Positions 23,487 through 32,298 of a stretch of 32,624 bases of DNA are shown one piece after another (position 1 is the stretch's first letter; the number at the start of each line of letters is the position of its first letter). The notes beneath the pieces are model-generated. The model made no database searches, was not told where the DNA came from, and saw only the letters and a program-made list of their open reading frames with translations. Position numbers and translations under genes: made by a program. The stretch comes from Cesiribacter andamanensis AMV16 (lineage in GTDB: Bacteria; Bacteroidota; Bacteroidia; Cytophagales; Cyclobacteriaceae): positions 1 through 32,624 of the forward strand of contig NZ_AODQ01000043.1 in assembly GCF_000348925.1 (NCBI RefSeq). The letters are read 5' to 3'.

Positions 23487-25397
23487 TCAGGAGCTTAGCT
23501 TTACCAAAGCTCCTTCTTTGATGGTGTCTACAATTTCGGGATCCAGCAGGGTAGAAGTATCACCAAAATTATCGGTTTCGCCGGCGGCAATCTTGCGCAG
23601 AATGCGGCGCATGATCTTGCCGCTGCGGGTCTTGGGCAGGCCGGGCACTACCTGCACCACATCGGGTTTGGCAATGCGGCCAATAAGCTTGCTTACCAGT
23701 TCGTCTACCTCGGCCTGCAGCTGCTCCTCACCGGGCGCCCGGGGGGTGCAGATCACATAGGCCCAGATGCCCTGGCCCTTAATGGGATGGGGGTAGCCCA
23801 CCACCGCCGATTCGGCAATGTATTCATGTTCATTGATAGCATTCTCAATCTCGGCCGTGCCAAAGCGGTGGCCCGAGACGTTGATCACATCATCTACCCG
23901 GCCTATGATGCGGTAGTGTCCCTCTTCATCCCGACGGGCGCCATCGCCGGTAAAGTAATAGCCGGGGTAGGGGGCAAAATAGGTCTGGCGGCAGCGCTCA
24001 TGGTCGCCCCAGGTGGTGCGCAGCATGCCGGGCCAGGGAAATTTTATGCAGAGGTTGCCCTCCACTCCCCTTCCTGCCAGTTCTGTTCCTTCGGCATCCA
24101 GCAGCACAGGCTGTACGCCCGGCAGGGGCAGGGTAGCAAAGCCGGCCTTCAGGGGGGTAATGCCCGCCAGGGGGGAGATGAGGATGCCGCCGGTTTCGGT
24201 TTGCCACCAGGTATCCACAATGGGGCAGCGGCCCTTGCCTACATAGTGGTGGTACCACTCCCAGGCTTCTTCGTTAATGGGTTCGCCTACCGTACCCAAT
24301 ACGCGGAGCGAGCTAAGCTTGTAGCGTTCCACATCTTCGGGGCCGGCGGCCATCAGGGCCCTTATGGCGGTAGGGGCGGTGTAAAACAGGCTAACCCGGT
24401 GCTTGTCTACCACTTCCCAGAAGCGGCCGCCATCGGGCCAGGTGGGAATACCCTCAAACAGCACCGAAGTGGCGCCGGCCAGCAGCGGGCCGTACACAAT
24501 GTAGCTGTGGCCGGTGATCCAGCCAATGTCGGCGGTGCACCAGTAGACATCATCCTCTTCGTATTGGAACACATTGCGGAAGGTATAATCGGCATACACC
24601 ATATAGCCGCCCGAGCTGTGCACCACCCCCTTGGGCTTGCCGGTAGAGCCGCTGGTATAGAGTATAAAGAGCGGATCTTCACTGTCCATGGGCTCGGCCT
24701 CAAATTTCTGGGCGGCCTTGCGCAGCTCGCTGTCCAGAAAGGCATCACGGCCCGGCTTCATCGCCACGTCCAGGTGCAGGCGCTTTGCCACCAGTACCCG
24801 TTTTACGGTAGGACATTCCTGCAGGGCCTCATCCACCACTTCTTTTACAGGGATGCGTTTGGCCCCGCGGCACATGCCATCGGCGGTGATCACCAGCTTG
24901 CAGGCTGCATCCTGTATGCGATCGGCTATGGCCCGGCTGGAGAAACCGGCAAAGACCACCGAGTGGATGGCCCCCACCCGGGCGCAGGCCAGCAGGGCCA
25001 CGGGCAGCTCGGGTATCATGGGCAGGTAGATGCACACCCGGTCTCCCTTGCCCACCCCGTTGTTGTGCAGCACATTGGCCATGCGGCACACCCGCTCGTG
25101 CAGCTGTCGGTAGGTGATCTTCTGGCTGGCTTCGGTGGGGTCGTTGGGCTCCCAGATCAGGGCTACCTTATCACCACGCTCCTGCAGGTGGCGGTCCAGG
25201 CAGTTTTCGCTAATGTTCAGCACACCCCCCCTGAACCACTGGATGGAGGGCTCCGCAAAATTCCACTCCAGGGTAGTGTCCCAGGGTTTTTTCCAGCTAA
25301 AGCGCCGGGCCAGCTCGGCCCAGAATGCTTCAGGCTCCTCTACACTTCGTTTATAAGCGGCTCTGTATTCCCCAAAAGTACGTATGCGGCTGTGCAT
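23487..25397 (-). CDS. acs: Acetyl-CoA synthetase (AMP-forming)
   Basis: The protein has 636 residues, normal for Acs. The N-terminal linker region (WFRGGVLNISENCLDRHL) is followed by the AMP-binding core: YTSGSTGKPKGVVHS (P-loop), the acetate pocket region with WCTADIGWITGHSY, DTWWQTETGG (A5 motif), YFTGDGARRDEEGHYRIIGRVDD (hinge) and the C-terminal PKTRSGKIMRR with the catalytic Lys594, the site silenced by lysine acetylation in known Acs enzymes. The reaction is acetate + ATP + CoA to acetyl-CoA + AMP + PPi in the cytoplasm. It lies downstream of the acetate-type symporter and its small subunit, completing an uptake and activation module. The symporter stop is 124 bases upstream, with a weak hairpin between. 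Confidence 0.96.
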   Translation of the reverse strand: MHSRIRTFGEYRAAYKRSVEEPEAFWAELARRFSWKKPWDTTLEWNFAEPSIQWFRGGVLNISENCLDRHLQERGDKVALIWEPNDPTEASQKITYRQLHERVCRMANVLHNNGVGKGDRVCIYLPMIPELPVALLACARVGAIHSVVFAGFSSRAIADRIQDAACKLVITADGMCRGAKRIPVKEVVDEALQECPTVKRVLVAKRLHLDVAMKPGRDAFLDSELRKAAQKFEAEPMDSEDPLFILYTSGSTGKPKGVVHSSGGYMVYADYTFRNVFQYEEDDVYWCTADIGWITGHSYIVYGPLLAGATSVLFEGIPTWPDGGRFWEVVDKHRVSLFYTAPTAIRALMAAGPEDVERYKLSSLRVLGTVGEPINEEAWEWYHHYVGKGRCPIVDTWWQTETGGILISPLAGITPLKAGFATLPLPGVQPVLLDAEGTELAGRGVEGNLCIKFPWPGMLRTTWGDHERCRQTYFAPYPGYYFTGDGARRDEEGHYRIIGRVDDVINVSGHRFGTAEIENAINEHEYIAESAVVGYPHPIKGQGIWAYVICTPRAPGEEQLQAEVDELVSKLIGRIAKPDVVQVVPGLPKTRSGKIMRRILRKIAAGETDNFGDTSTLLDPEIVDTIKEGALVKLSS

Positions 25398-25440
25398 GGC
25401 TAAAGCAAGGGTTTAGTAGGTAACAAAAAAGGCATTCCTT

Positions 25441-25470
25441 AAAAAAGTAGTTATAAGCTACACTTTTTTT
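25441..25470 (-). terminator. Possible weak terminator/attenuator between actP-like gene and acs
   Basis: On the minus strand an A-rich arm, GTAG, loop CTTATAA, CTAC and then six T form a small hairpin with a U-tract. The 4-bp GC-containing stem is short, so it may act as an attenuator lowering acs relative to the symporter genes, or be AT-rich spacer by chance. Confidence 0.35.
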
Positions 25471-25521
25471 GACCCTGGCGCAACTATAAGAGGGATAGAT
25501 TGCCTCCCCCTGCGGCCAGGG

Positions 25522-27231
25522 CTAGTGCCCGCTGGCGGCCCCTGCACCACGCGGGTAGCGGATGGTTTCTACCAGCTGCTGCACATGCGCAGGGGGTGGG
25601 GGGCTCAGCCGCATTACCACAAGCGATACGGCAAAATTCAGCAGCATGCCCAGTGTGCCAGCGCCCTCGGGCGAGATGCCAAACCACCAGCGGGCCGGCG
25701 CTACCGCCTGCGGGCTAAGGCCAAAAAGCGTTTGGCCAAACTTAAAGTAAACAATGTAGCCCAGCGTAAACAGCAGGCCCGAGAGCATGCCGGCAATGGC
25801 ACCCTGCTTGTTCATGCGCCGGCTAAAGATGCCCAGCAGAATGGCCGGAAAAAAGCTGGAGGCCGCCAGCCCAAAGGCAAAGGCCACCACCTCGGCCACA
25901 AAGCCGGGCGGGTTAATGCCAAAGTAGCCGGCAATGAGCACCGCTACGGCAGCCGAAATCCGGGCTGCCCAGAGCTCACCCCGCTCGCTGATGTGGGGAT
26001 TCACCATTTTTTTTATAAAATCGTGGCTCACCGAGGCCGAGATCACCAGCAGCAGCCCGGCGGCCGTAGAGAGGGCGGCCGCCAAACCGCCGGCTGCCAC
26101 CAGCGCCACCACCCAGTTGGGCAGGCGGGCTATTTCGGGATTGGCCAGCACTATGATGTCCTTATCAAAGGTGGTTAGCTCGTTGCGGTTGGCATCGGCC
26201 ACGTACTGGATGCGGCCATCGCCATTTTTGTCCTCAAAGGTGAGCAGGCCGGTGGTTTCCCATTTGCTGAACCACTCGGGCATAGCGTCATAGGGCTGGT
26301 TGTGCACAGTATTGATCAGGTTGGTGCGGGCAAAAGCCCCAATGGCCGGCGCCGTGGTGTACAAAATCGCAATAAAGACCAGTGCATAGCCGGCCGAGAG
26401 GCGCGCATCCCGCACCCGGGCTACGGTAAAAAAACGCACAATCACATGTGGCAGTCCGGCAGTGCCCACCATCAGCGCAGCGGTAATGCAAAACAGGTCG
26501 GCTAGCCCCTTGCTGCCGCTGGTATAGGCGGCAAAGCCCAGCTCCTGGTGCAGGCTGTCGAGCCGGTCCAGCAGGTAGGTGCCATCCGACAGCCGGTCGC
26601 CAAAGCCCAGCTGGGGAATGGGGTTGCCCGTCATCATCAGGGAAATAAAAATGGCCGGCACCATAAAGGCAAAGATCAGCACGCAGTACTGCGCCACCTG
26701 GGTGTAGGTAATGCCCTTCATGCCGCCCAGAGTGGCATAGAAGAATACGATGAGCATGCCAATAGCAACGCCCCAGTCGACGGGCACTTCCAGAAAGCGG
26801 CTAAAGACCACCCCCACGCCCCGCATCTGCCCGGCTACATAGGTAAAGCTCACAAAGAGGGCGCAGAGCACGGCCACCTGCCGGGCGGTTTGGGAATAAT
26901 AGCGTTCTCCCACAAAATCCGGTACGGTAAACTTGCCAAACTTGCGCAGGTAGGGGGCCAGCAGCAGCGCCAGCAGCACGTAGCCGCCCGTCCAGCCCAT
27001 CAGGTACACCGCCCCGTCATAGCCCATAAACGAGATCAGGCCGGCCATGGAAATAAAGGAGGCGGCGCTCATCCAGTCGGCGGCCGTGGCCATGCCGTTG
27101 GCCAGGGGCGATACGCCGCCGCCCGCCACATAAAAGTCTTTGGTAGAGCCCGCGCGGGACCAGTAGGCAATGCCCAGGTACAGGGCAAAGCTTGCTCCCA
27201 CGAGCAGGTACGTCCAGCGTTGTACATCCAT
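25522..27231 (-). CDS. actP: Cation/acetate symporter, ActP-like (SSS family, VC_2705 subfamily)
   Basis: The protein has 569 residues with about 13 membrane helices. The SSS core is visible: STKDFYVAGGGVSPLANGMATAADWMSAASFISMAGL near the N-terminus, GTAGLPHVIVRFFTV in the middle, and AAGGLAAALSTAAGLLLVISASVSHDF as the Na+-site helix. A polar loop (about 305-365) carries DKNGDGRIQY (Asp334), an EF-hand-like loop; to my recollection the VC_2705 group carries such an insert. The assignment to acetate or another short carboxylate rests on that subfamily, on the small-subunit gene 3 bp upstream and on acs next in the operon. The Na+-coupled transporter sits in the inner membrane. Confidence 0.87.
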   Translation of the reverse strand: MDVQRWTYLLVGASFALYLGIAYWSRAGSTKDFYVAGGGVSPLANGMATAADWMSAASFISMAGLISFMGYDGAVYLMGWTGGYVLLALLLAPYLRKFGKFTVPDFVGERYYSQTARQVAVLCALFVSFTYVAGQMRGVGVVFSRFLEVPVDWGVAIGMLIVFFYATLGGMKGITYTQVAQYCVLIFAFMVPAIFISLMMTGNPIPQLGFGDRLSDGTYLLDRLDSLHQELGFAAYTSGSKGLADLFCITAALMVGTAGLPHVIVRFFTVARVRDARLSAGYALVFIAILYTTAPAIGAFARTNLINTVHNQPYDAMPEWFSKWETTGLLTFEDKNGDGRIQYVADANRNELTTFDKDIIVLANPEIARLPNWVVALVAAGGLAAALSTAAGLLLVISASVSHDFIKKMVNPHISERGELWAARISAAVAVLIAGYFGINPPGFVAEVVAFAFGLAASSFFPAILLGIFSRRMNKQGAIAGMLSGLLFTLGYIVYFKFGQTLFGLSPQAVAPARWWFGISPEGAGTLGMLLNFAVSLVVMRLSPPPPAHVQQLVETIRYPRGAGAASGH

Positions 27232-27234
27232 GGC

Positions 27235-27573
27235 TTAGGGGGTTGGGGAGGAAGGCGATTGAGGACTGTTGGGATCGGGGCGTTTTTTGCCGGCAGGCCT
27301 GTCCGGAGCCAGTGGGGCTTGCTCATGCACATTGTATGCCCGGTCCAGGCGGTTCATCAGCCCCACATATACAAAAATAAGCATGACAAAGGCATAGATG
27401 GCCCCCTGCTGGGCAAACCAGAAGCCCAGCTTAAAGCCGCCCAGGCGCAGGGCATTCAGCTCCTCCGCCCACAGAATGCCGCAGCCAAAGGACACCAGGA
27501 ACCACAGCAGCAGGAGCAGCAGTACATAGCGCAGGTTCCTGCGCCAGTAGGCTTTTAGCGCGTTTGGGTGCAT
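27235..27573 (-). CDS. Small subunit of solute:sodium symporter (DUF4212 family)
   Basis: The protein has 112 residues. YWRRNLRYVLLLLLLWFLVSFGCGIL is the first membrane segment and GFWFAQQGAIYAFVMLIFVYVGLMNRLD the second, which is the DUF4212 signature (LRLGGFKLGFWFAQQG). The proline-rich C-terminus (KKRPDPNSPQSPSSPTP) is cytoplasmic or disordered. Genes of this family nearly always precede a VC_2705-type SSS gene, as here with a 3-bp gap. Its function is thought to be as a subunit of the transporter; direct biochemistry is scarce. It is first in the operon, so its promoter should lie in the G-rich stretch beyond 27573. Confidence 0.92.
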   Translation of the reverse strand: MHPNALKAYWRRNLRYVLLLLLLWFLVSFGCGILWAEELNALRLGGFKLGFWFAQQGAIYAFVMLIFVYVGLMNRLDRAYNVHEQAPLAPDRPAGKKRPDPNSPQSPSSPTP

Positions 27574-27921
27574 GAGCGTAAGGGGGTGGGGGTGGAGATC
27601 CGGGTGTAGAAAGCATTAAAGGGGGCAGGCAGCAGGGGGGTGCCGGGCCAATGGGGGATGCAAATGGGTTTCATGCAGGCAGCGGGGATTTAGGGCAAAA
27701 TAGCAAACTAAATCAGAATATAGGCTATGCGAAGGGGTAAAAGCCTGTTCTAAACCAGGGCAGAGCGCATAAATAGCGCAATGTTATTTGTCTGTTGGAC
27801 GGGATGGCGATTGATTGTTTGGGGCCTGGCAGAGGGGGCGATCAGGGGTGCCGGGGCTTTTTAGGGACACTATTGCGCCAAAGTTGTTAATTAAGTACCT
27901 TAAGGATATAGCGAATAGGCG
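27574..27921. other. Divergent intergenic region with G-tracts
   Basis: These 348 bases separate the acetate operon (minus) from cbpA (plus). I see no gene. The left part holds seven runs of three to six G on the plus strand (27582-27657). The right part has a candidate promoter for cbpA. No hairpin of the 11-kb repeat family is present. Confidence 0.7.
27873..27903 (+). promoter_or_regulatory. Candidate cbpA promoter
   Basis: TTG at 27873-27875 is followed after 20 bases by TACCTTAA (27896-27903), a 6-of-8 match to the Bacteroidota pattern. It would give a leader of only about a dozen bases before the ATG at 27922. Weak prediction. Confidence 0.3.
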
Positions 27922-28893
27922 ATGGATTACAAAGATTACTATAAGATACTGGGGGTAGATAAGGGCGCTTCTCAGGAGGAAATCAAGAAGGCCTATCGGA
28001 AGCTGGCGGTCAAGTATCATCCTGATAAGAACAAGGGCGATACCGCAGCGGAAGAAAAGTTTAAGGAGATCAGCGAGGCCAACAATGTGCTGAGCGATCC
28101 CCAGAAGCGCCGGGAATACGACGAGCTGGGCTCTAACTGGAAGCGCTACCAGCGCCCCGGCAGCCCGGGTGGTTTCGACTGGACCGAGTTTTCCCGCCAG
28201 CACCGCGGGGCCCAGGGGCAGCGCAGCTACGATTTCAGCGATGTGTTTGAAGGCGCCGGCAGCGGCAAGCGGGGAGGAGGCGGCTTTTCCGACTTTTTCC
28301 AGACCTTTTTTGGGGGCGGCATGTTTGGTGGGGGCGGCGGTGAGCGGCGTGCCGAGCACAATGCCGGAGCGCACCTGAAGGCCGAGATCCAGATCTCTCT
28401 GGAGCATGCCTACCAGGGAACAGCCCAGATCGTTACCCTGCACGACCAGCCGGTGCGCATTCGGCTGAAGCCGGGCATTGAGCATGGGCAAACGCTTAAA
28501 CTAAAAGGGAAAGGCGAGCCGGGGGTATACGGCGCGCCGGCCGGCGATCTCTACCTGAAAGTGCTCATTGCCGATGATCCCCATTTTACCCGCAAGGGCG
28601 ACGACCTCTATGCTCCCCTCCCCCTTGATCTCTACACGGCCCTGCTGGGCGGCAAGGTAACGGTAAACACCCTTTCGGGGCCGGTGGCCATGCAGCTGCC
28701 CGAGCTTACGCCCAACGGCAAAGTGCTGAGGCTGAAAGAAAAAGGCATGCCCCGCTATAACCAGGAGGGGCAGTTTGGCGATTTATATGTAACGGTACAG
28801 GTGGAGCTGCCCAAGCGGCTCAGTCCCGAGGAGAAAGAACTGTTCCAAAAGCTAAGAGCCCTTAACGAGCAAGAATATGCTGGCACACATTGA
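27922..28893 (+). CDS. cbpA: CbpA-type DnaJ co-chaperone
   Basis: The protein has 323 residues. The J domain is residues 1-70 with the HPD motif at 33-35 (KYHPDKNKG), preceded by [22 protein letters not shown]. Then come a Gly/Phe-rich linker (about 105-150; [19 protein letters not shown]) and two C-terminal substrate-binding beta domains ([53 protein letters not shown]). There is no zinc-finger domain, which makes it CbpA/class B rather than DnaJ. It stimulates DnaK ATPase and delivers non-native proteins. It overlaps the next gene by 17 bases. Confidence 0.93.
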   Translation: MDYKDYYKILGVDKGASQEEIKKAYRKLAVKYHPDKNKGDTAAEEKFKEISEANNVLSDPQKRREYDELGSNWKRYQRPGSPGGFDWTEFSRQHRGAQGQRSYDFSDVFEGAGSGKRGGGGFSDFFQTFFGGGMFGGGGGERRAEHNAGAHLKAEIQISLEHAYQGTAQIVTLHDQPVRIRLKPGIEHGQTLKLKGKGEPGVYGAPAGDLYLKVLIADDPHFTRKGDDLYAPLPLDLYTALLGGKVTVNTLSGPVAMQLPELTPNGKVLRLKEKGMPRYNQEGQFGDLYVTVQVELPKRLSPEEKELFQKLRALNEQEYAGTH

Positions 28894-29236
28894 CCTGATC
28901 CAGAAGAGCAATCCCCATTTCGAAGAATTTCTGCACAGCCTGCAGGAGCGCCGGCTGCGCTTCTATGCCACCGAGCTGCAGCAGACCCTGGAGCTGCCCG
29001 AGCTGGAGCAGCTGGAAGATGCGCTGCGCAGGGCCATGGACGTTTGCCGCAGCCAGCAGCTGGAGCTGGCCGAGCATTTCAAGCCCATCTACCGCTGCGA
29101 AGAAACCCAGATCATCAGGGACTGGAAGCTCTCCCCCCTGGCCTGGTGCCTGGTACTGGTCAATGCCAACCCCGCCCATCCCGAAGTAGCCCGCATGCAG
29201 CTAACCCTGATCCAGAGAGGGTTTACAGAAGCCTAA
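28877..29236 (+). CDS. Unrecognised 119-residue protein coupled to cbpA
   Basis: It starts inside the last 17 bases of cbpA, so it is almost certainly co-translated. The protein is mainly helical and rich in Glu, Gln and Leu ([39 protein letters not shown]), with a short, more hydrophobic centre ([19 protein letters not shown]). No signal peptide, no membrane helix. In other bacteria the gene after cbpA is often the MerR-like modulator cbpM. I do not see that family's helix-turn-helix or typical motifs here, so I do not assign it; position alone suggests a co-chaperone partner. Confidence 0.7.
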   Translation: MLAHIDLIQKSNPHFEEFLHSLQERRLRFYATELQQTLELPELEQLEDALRRAMDVCRSQQLELAEHFKPIYRCEETQIIRDWKLSPLAWCLVLVNANPAHPEVARMQLTLIQRGFTEA

Positions 29237-29270
29237 AGGGGTTGGTAGACTTCTTTTTTATAAGGATATG

Positions 29271-31699
29271 TTATCGGTCATTCGGCTCCACTCTGGCCTT
29301 GCGTTTTGTGCGGGCCGGGCTGGTTTGTACCTTGCCAAACCGGTAGGAGAAGGACAGGCTGTATTGGCGAATAACCGCCATTGATTCCTGCACCTGGTAA
29401 AATAGCGGATCTTGTACTTCGCTGATAAAGCGCCTGTTCTTCTGAAAAGGGTTCTCGATGAATAGGCTTAGTTCTCCTTTTTCATTCCGCAAAACGTCCC
29501 AGTTTAGTGAGAGGTTGTGAGCGACCAAAGGCGCGGAAGTGCCTTGTAAAAAGAGTTGAGGGGATGTGTAGCTGATGGCTCCACTGGTGCGGAAGCGCTT
29601 GCTTATGCGGTAGCTTAGGCTACCCATTGCGGTTAGGTTGGTTCCAGCCCTGTGCTGCAGCCGGTTTTTAAATGTGCCCAGGAGCCTAACATACTGAAGT
29701 GTGCTGTTTGCAGTTAGGTAGAGCTTACCAAAAAGGGGAGTGTTACAGCTCAGGCTAATGCCATGCACCTGCCGCTGGCCCAGGTTTGCAAATGTAGTAT
29801 GGGCAACGGTATCTGACTGAAGGCTGGTAAATTGCTGAATGGTGTTGTGGCTGGCATGATGAAACACACTGGCGGTAAGCATGCTTGTATTTAGTTGTGT
29901 AGAGAGCGCAAACGTAAAGGAGTGGATGGTAGCCGGCGTAAGCGCTGGATTGCCATAGCTGATATTACGCGGATCGATCAGGTTTACATAAGGATTCAGA
30001 TGGTAGAGCCCAGGCCGCTCCACCCGCTGAGTGTAGGATAGCTTTAAGGAGGTTGAGCGCCTGACCGTGTGGGTGAGGCTAAAGCTGGGGATCAGGTTTC
30101 TGTACCGTTGGCGGGCGGCCGTTCCTGACGAAAGAAAGTGGGCATTTACCCGGGTCTCCTCCAGCCGGGAGCCTGCCCTGAGTCCCCACCGTTTTTTTTC
30201 AGGTTGAAGGAAAGATACATGGCATGGATCTCCTGCTGGTAATCAAAGATGTTGCTTTGGGAAGGGTCTATATCGAATCGTCCGGTTTTTTGGTCCTGAG
30301 TACTGTAATAATAGCTGCTGCCGTTCTGTCTGAGGGTTGACATCAGCCCTATTTCCATCAGCTGGCGGTTAAATGGCTGCACATAATCGGCCTGCAGCAC
30401 ATAGTCCCGGATATCGTTGGTATTTTGCGTCTGACTCAGCTGGCGGCCTTCCGGCTCAAGGGGATCCAGAACAAAATCTGATGAAAATGTGTGTGCCTGA
30501 AGGCTGGCCCGATACCTGAGACTCAACAGCTGCTCGGGACGCTTTTTAAAAAATTGCTGGAAGTCAATGCTCAGATCGCCGCTGCCAGACCGGCCTTTTG
30601 CTAGGCTTCTGTTCTCATAGGTCTCTACCAATACCTGCCTGTTCTCATAGAGCCTTGCCTGTTGCTTAAAGTCCTGTTCATTGGTGTTGCTGTTTCTCCG
30701 GTAACTGGCCGTCAGCAGGCTTTGCGGGCTAACCGCAATAGAAAGTTCAGCGCCTGCATAGGTAGCCAGGCTGTGGCTGGTGCTTTCTCCGGATTGCTGC
30801 AGCCTGGTGTGCTGTTGATACTCTTCTCGTAGAAAGCTGCTTACAGCCGGAGGATCGGTGATGGTTGTTCTTCCCAGTTGTCCGGAGAAGCCCAGCTTGC
30901 CCATTTTGCCGCTTAGGTAGCTGTTCAGGTTTGTGCCCCGGGGGTTGCTGAGGGTGGCAGTAGCTGACCCAGTATACCCATTCACTGTTTTGTGATGGGT
31001 GATGATGTTGATGATGCCTCCAGTTAGTTCAGTTCCAAAGCGGGCAGGCGGATGAGTGATCACTTCAATACTCTTAATGGCGCTTGCAGGCATGCTTCTG
31101 AGCACATCGCTCGGGTTGTGCACAAAAAGGGAGGATACCTGTCCATTGATCAGTACCTGATAGCTGCTGCTGCCATTTAGACGCAGCTTATTGTCCCCAT
31201 CCAGTGAGAGCATCGGCACTTTGCCCAGCATGTCCAGGGCAGAAAGGCTCCGGCTATCCGGGTCGAGGGCGGCATGGTAGGTAAGCTTGTCGGCATCCTG
31301 TTCGATGAGGAGGGGTGGGCCCAGTACTACTACCTCTTCTAATAGGGCCGCATGCAGGGAAAGCGCCAGCTGGCCCAGGGAAAGGATGGACCCGTCAGCA
31401 CCTGAGAGCGGAATGCTTATTGTGGAATAGCCTACATGAGAGAGCTCCAGTATATAGTCTTGTTTGGGCAGGTCTGCTAAAATAAAGTGCCCCTCCGGAT
31501 TGGTAATAGCGCTGGCAAGGGGGTGTTTGGTTTGAGGGGCACGCAGGGATGCGGTTACATAGCCTAGCGGCCTGCAATCGGAGGCGTCAACTACCTGTCC
31601 TGTTACCGAAGTGGTTAGGAGTGTATCAACAGCATCTATCTGTGCAGATGAAGTACTCAATGCAAAATACCCCAGACAGCACAATAGTAGAGTTTTCAT
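29271..31699 (-). pseudogene. TonB-dependent outer-membrane receptor, interrupted by a single-base frameshift
   Basis: The true start is the ATG at 31699 with signal peptide MKTLLLCCLGYFALSTSSAQ; the open frame reaches 31747. The first frame ends at 30146 and the C-terminal part (stop at 29271) is in the next frame. Adding one base to the A8 run (complement of 30192-30199) joins them into 809 residues, normal for the family. It contains a CarboxypepD-regulatory-like domain (residues about 28-110; TGQVVDASDCRPLGYV), a plug with SALDMLGKVPMLSL...YQVLINGQVSSLFVHNPSDVLRSMPASAIKSIEVI and GGIINIIT, and an OMP_b-brl_3-type barrel ending in SLSFSYRFGKV. Its substrate is unknown. A secreted small protein lies just upstream, and an uptake partner of SusD type is absent. 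Confidence 0.85.
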
Positions 31700-31787
31700 A
31701 AGAAAAAAGAGTTTGCATTCAGGCGCTCTTACAGCTATAGGCTGCAAACGGACAAGGCGGAGTTAATAGGGGAGGGGGCAAACACTT

Positions 31788-31818
31788 TTAGGACCGGAGA
31801 AATGCTCTCCGGTCCTAA
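31788..31818. terminator. 13-bp perfect inverted repeat downstream of the small secreted protein
   Basis: TTAGGACCGGAGA, loop AATGC, TCTCCGGTCCTAA: an uninterrupted 13-bp stem. It sits between the small secreted gene (ends 31840) and the receptor gene (starts 31699). Four A but no T-run follow on the minus strand, so it may be a U-tract-less terminator, an mRNA-stabilising hairpin or a protein-binding palindrome. Confidence 0.65.
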
Positions 31819-31839
31819 GAGGGAAATGGAGCAGGCAAC

Positions 31840-32298
31840 TTAAGGAATTTGCATGGATCCAGATTCGCCAGATTGTGTAGAGAAACTCAGTACTTTATTA
31901 GCGATGATGATGTTAACGAGTTGAGTTAAGCCATTTGGACAATTGCTGAAATCAACATCTTGTCCAATGGAGGAGGGGTCTAGTGTTAGAGAAAAGGTAA
32001 CCTGTCCATTTCTGTCCCGCTCATACTCTCCGCTTGCCGAGAGTGATTTTGTTTCTGTATGCGGCCTTACCGGCTTGCCATTGCCCCTTGTAGAGCAGGT
32101 GCGTGTTGCTGTAACATCAGCCGTATAGGTAACGGTTACCAGGCCGGAGCTTTGACCCAGCCCAGCAATTTTGCCAGAGACTGTAAGGCCATTGTTACTT
32201 ACCCGCACATCCGTAAAGTGTGGGTTCTGCGCCTGGGCAGTGTGCATAGCCAAAAATGCGATAAACGCAAAAGCGAGGGTGAAAATTGATTTTTTCAT
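31840..32298 (-). CDS. Small secreted protein of unknown function
   Basis: The protein has 152 residues with a clear signal peptide (MKKSIFTLAFAFIAFLAMHTAQAQ). The mature part (about 128 residues) is beta-rich and polar (TVSGKIAGLGQSSGLVTVTYTADVTATRTC), with two cysteines (RTCSTRGNG and SNCPNG) that could form a disulfide. It has no sorting domain and no lipoprotein Cys after the signal, so it is probably periplasmic or outer-membrane associated. I do not recognise a family. It is followed by the TonB-dependent receptor gene on the same strand, 140 bases away, with a strong hairpin between. Confidence 0.75.
   Translation of the reverse strand: MKKSIFTLAFAFIAFLAMHTAQAQNPHFTDVRVSNNGLTVSGKIAGLGQSSGLVTVTYTADVTATRTCSTRGNGKPVRPHTETKSLSASGEYERDRNGQVTFSLTLDPSSIGQDVDFSNCPNGLTQLVNIIIANKVLSFSTQSGESGSMQIP

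Noticed and set aside
23787-25403. Long (538-residue) plus-strand open frame opposite acs
   Set aside because: It mirrors the acs coding frame in GC-rich DNA; acs has all enzyme motifs and the mirror has none.
26548-27558. 336-residue plus-strand open frame opposite the symporter
   Set aside because: Antisense shadow rich in His, Gln and Gly from membrane-helix codons; the symporter and its small subunit are unmistakable.
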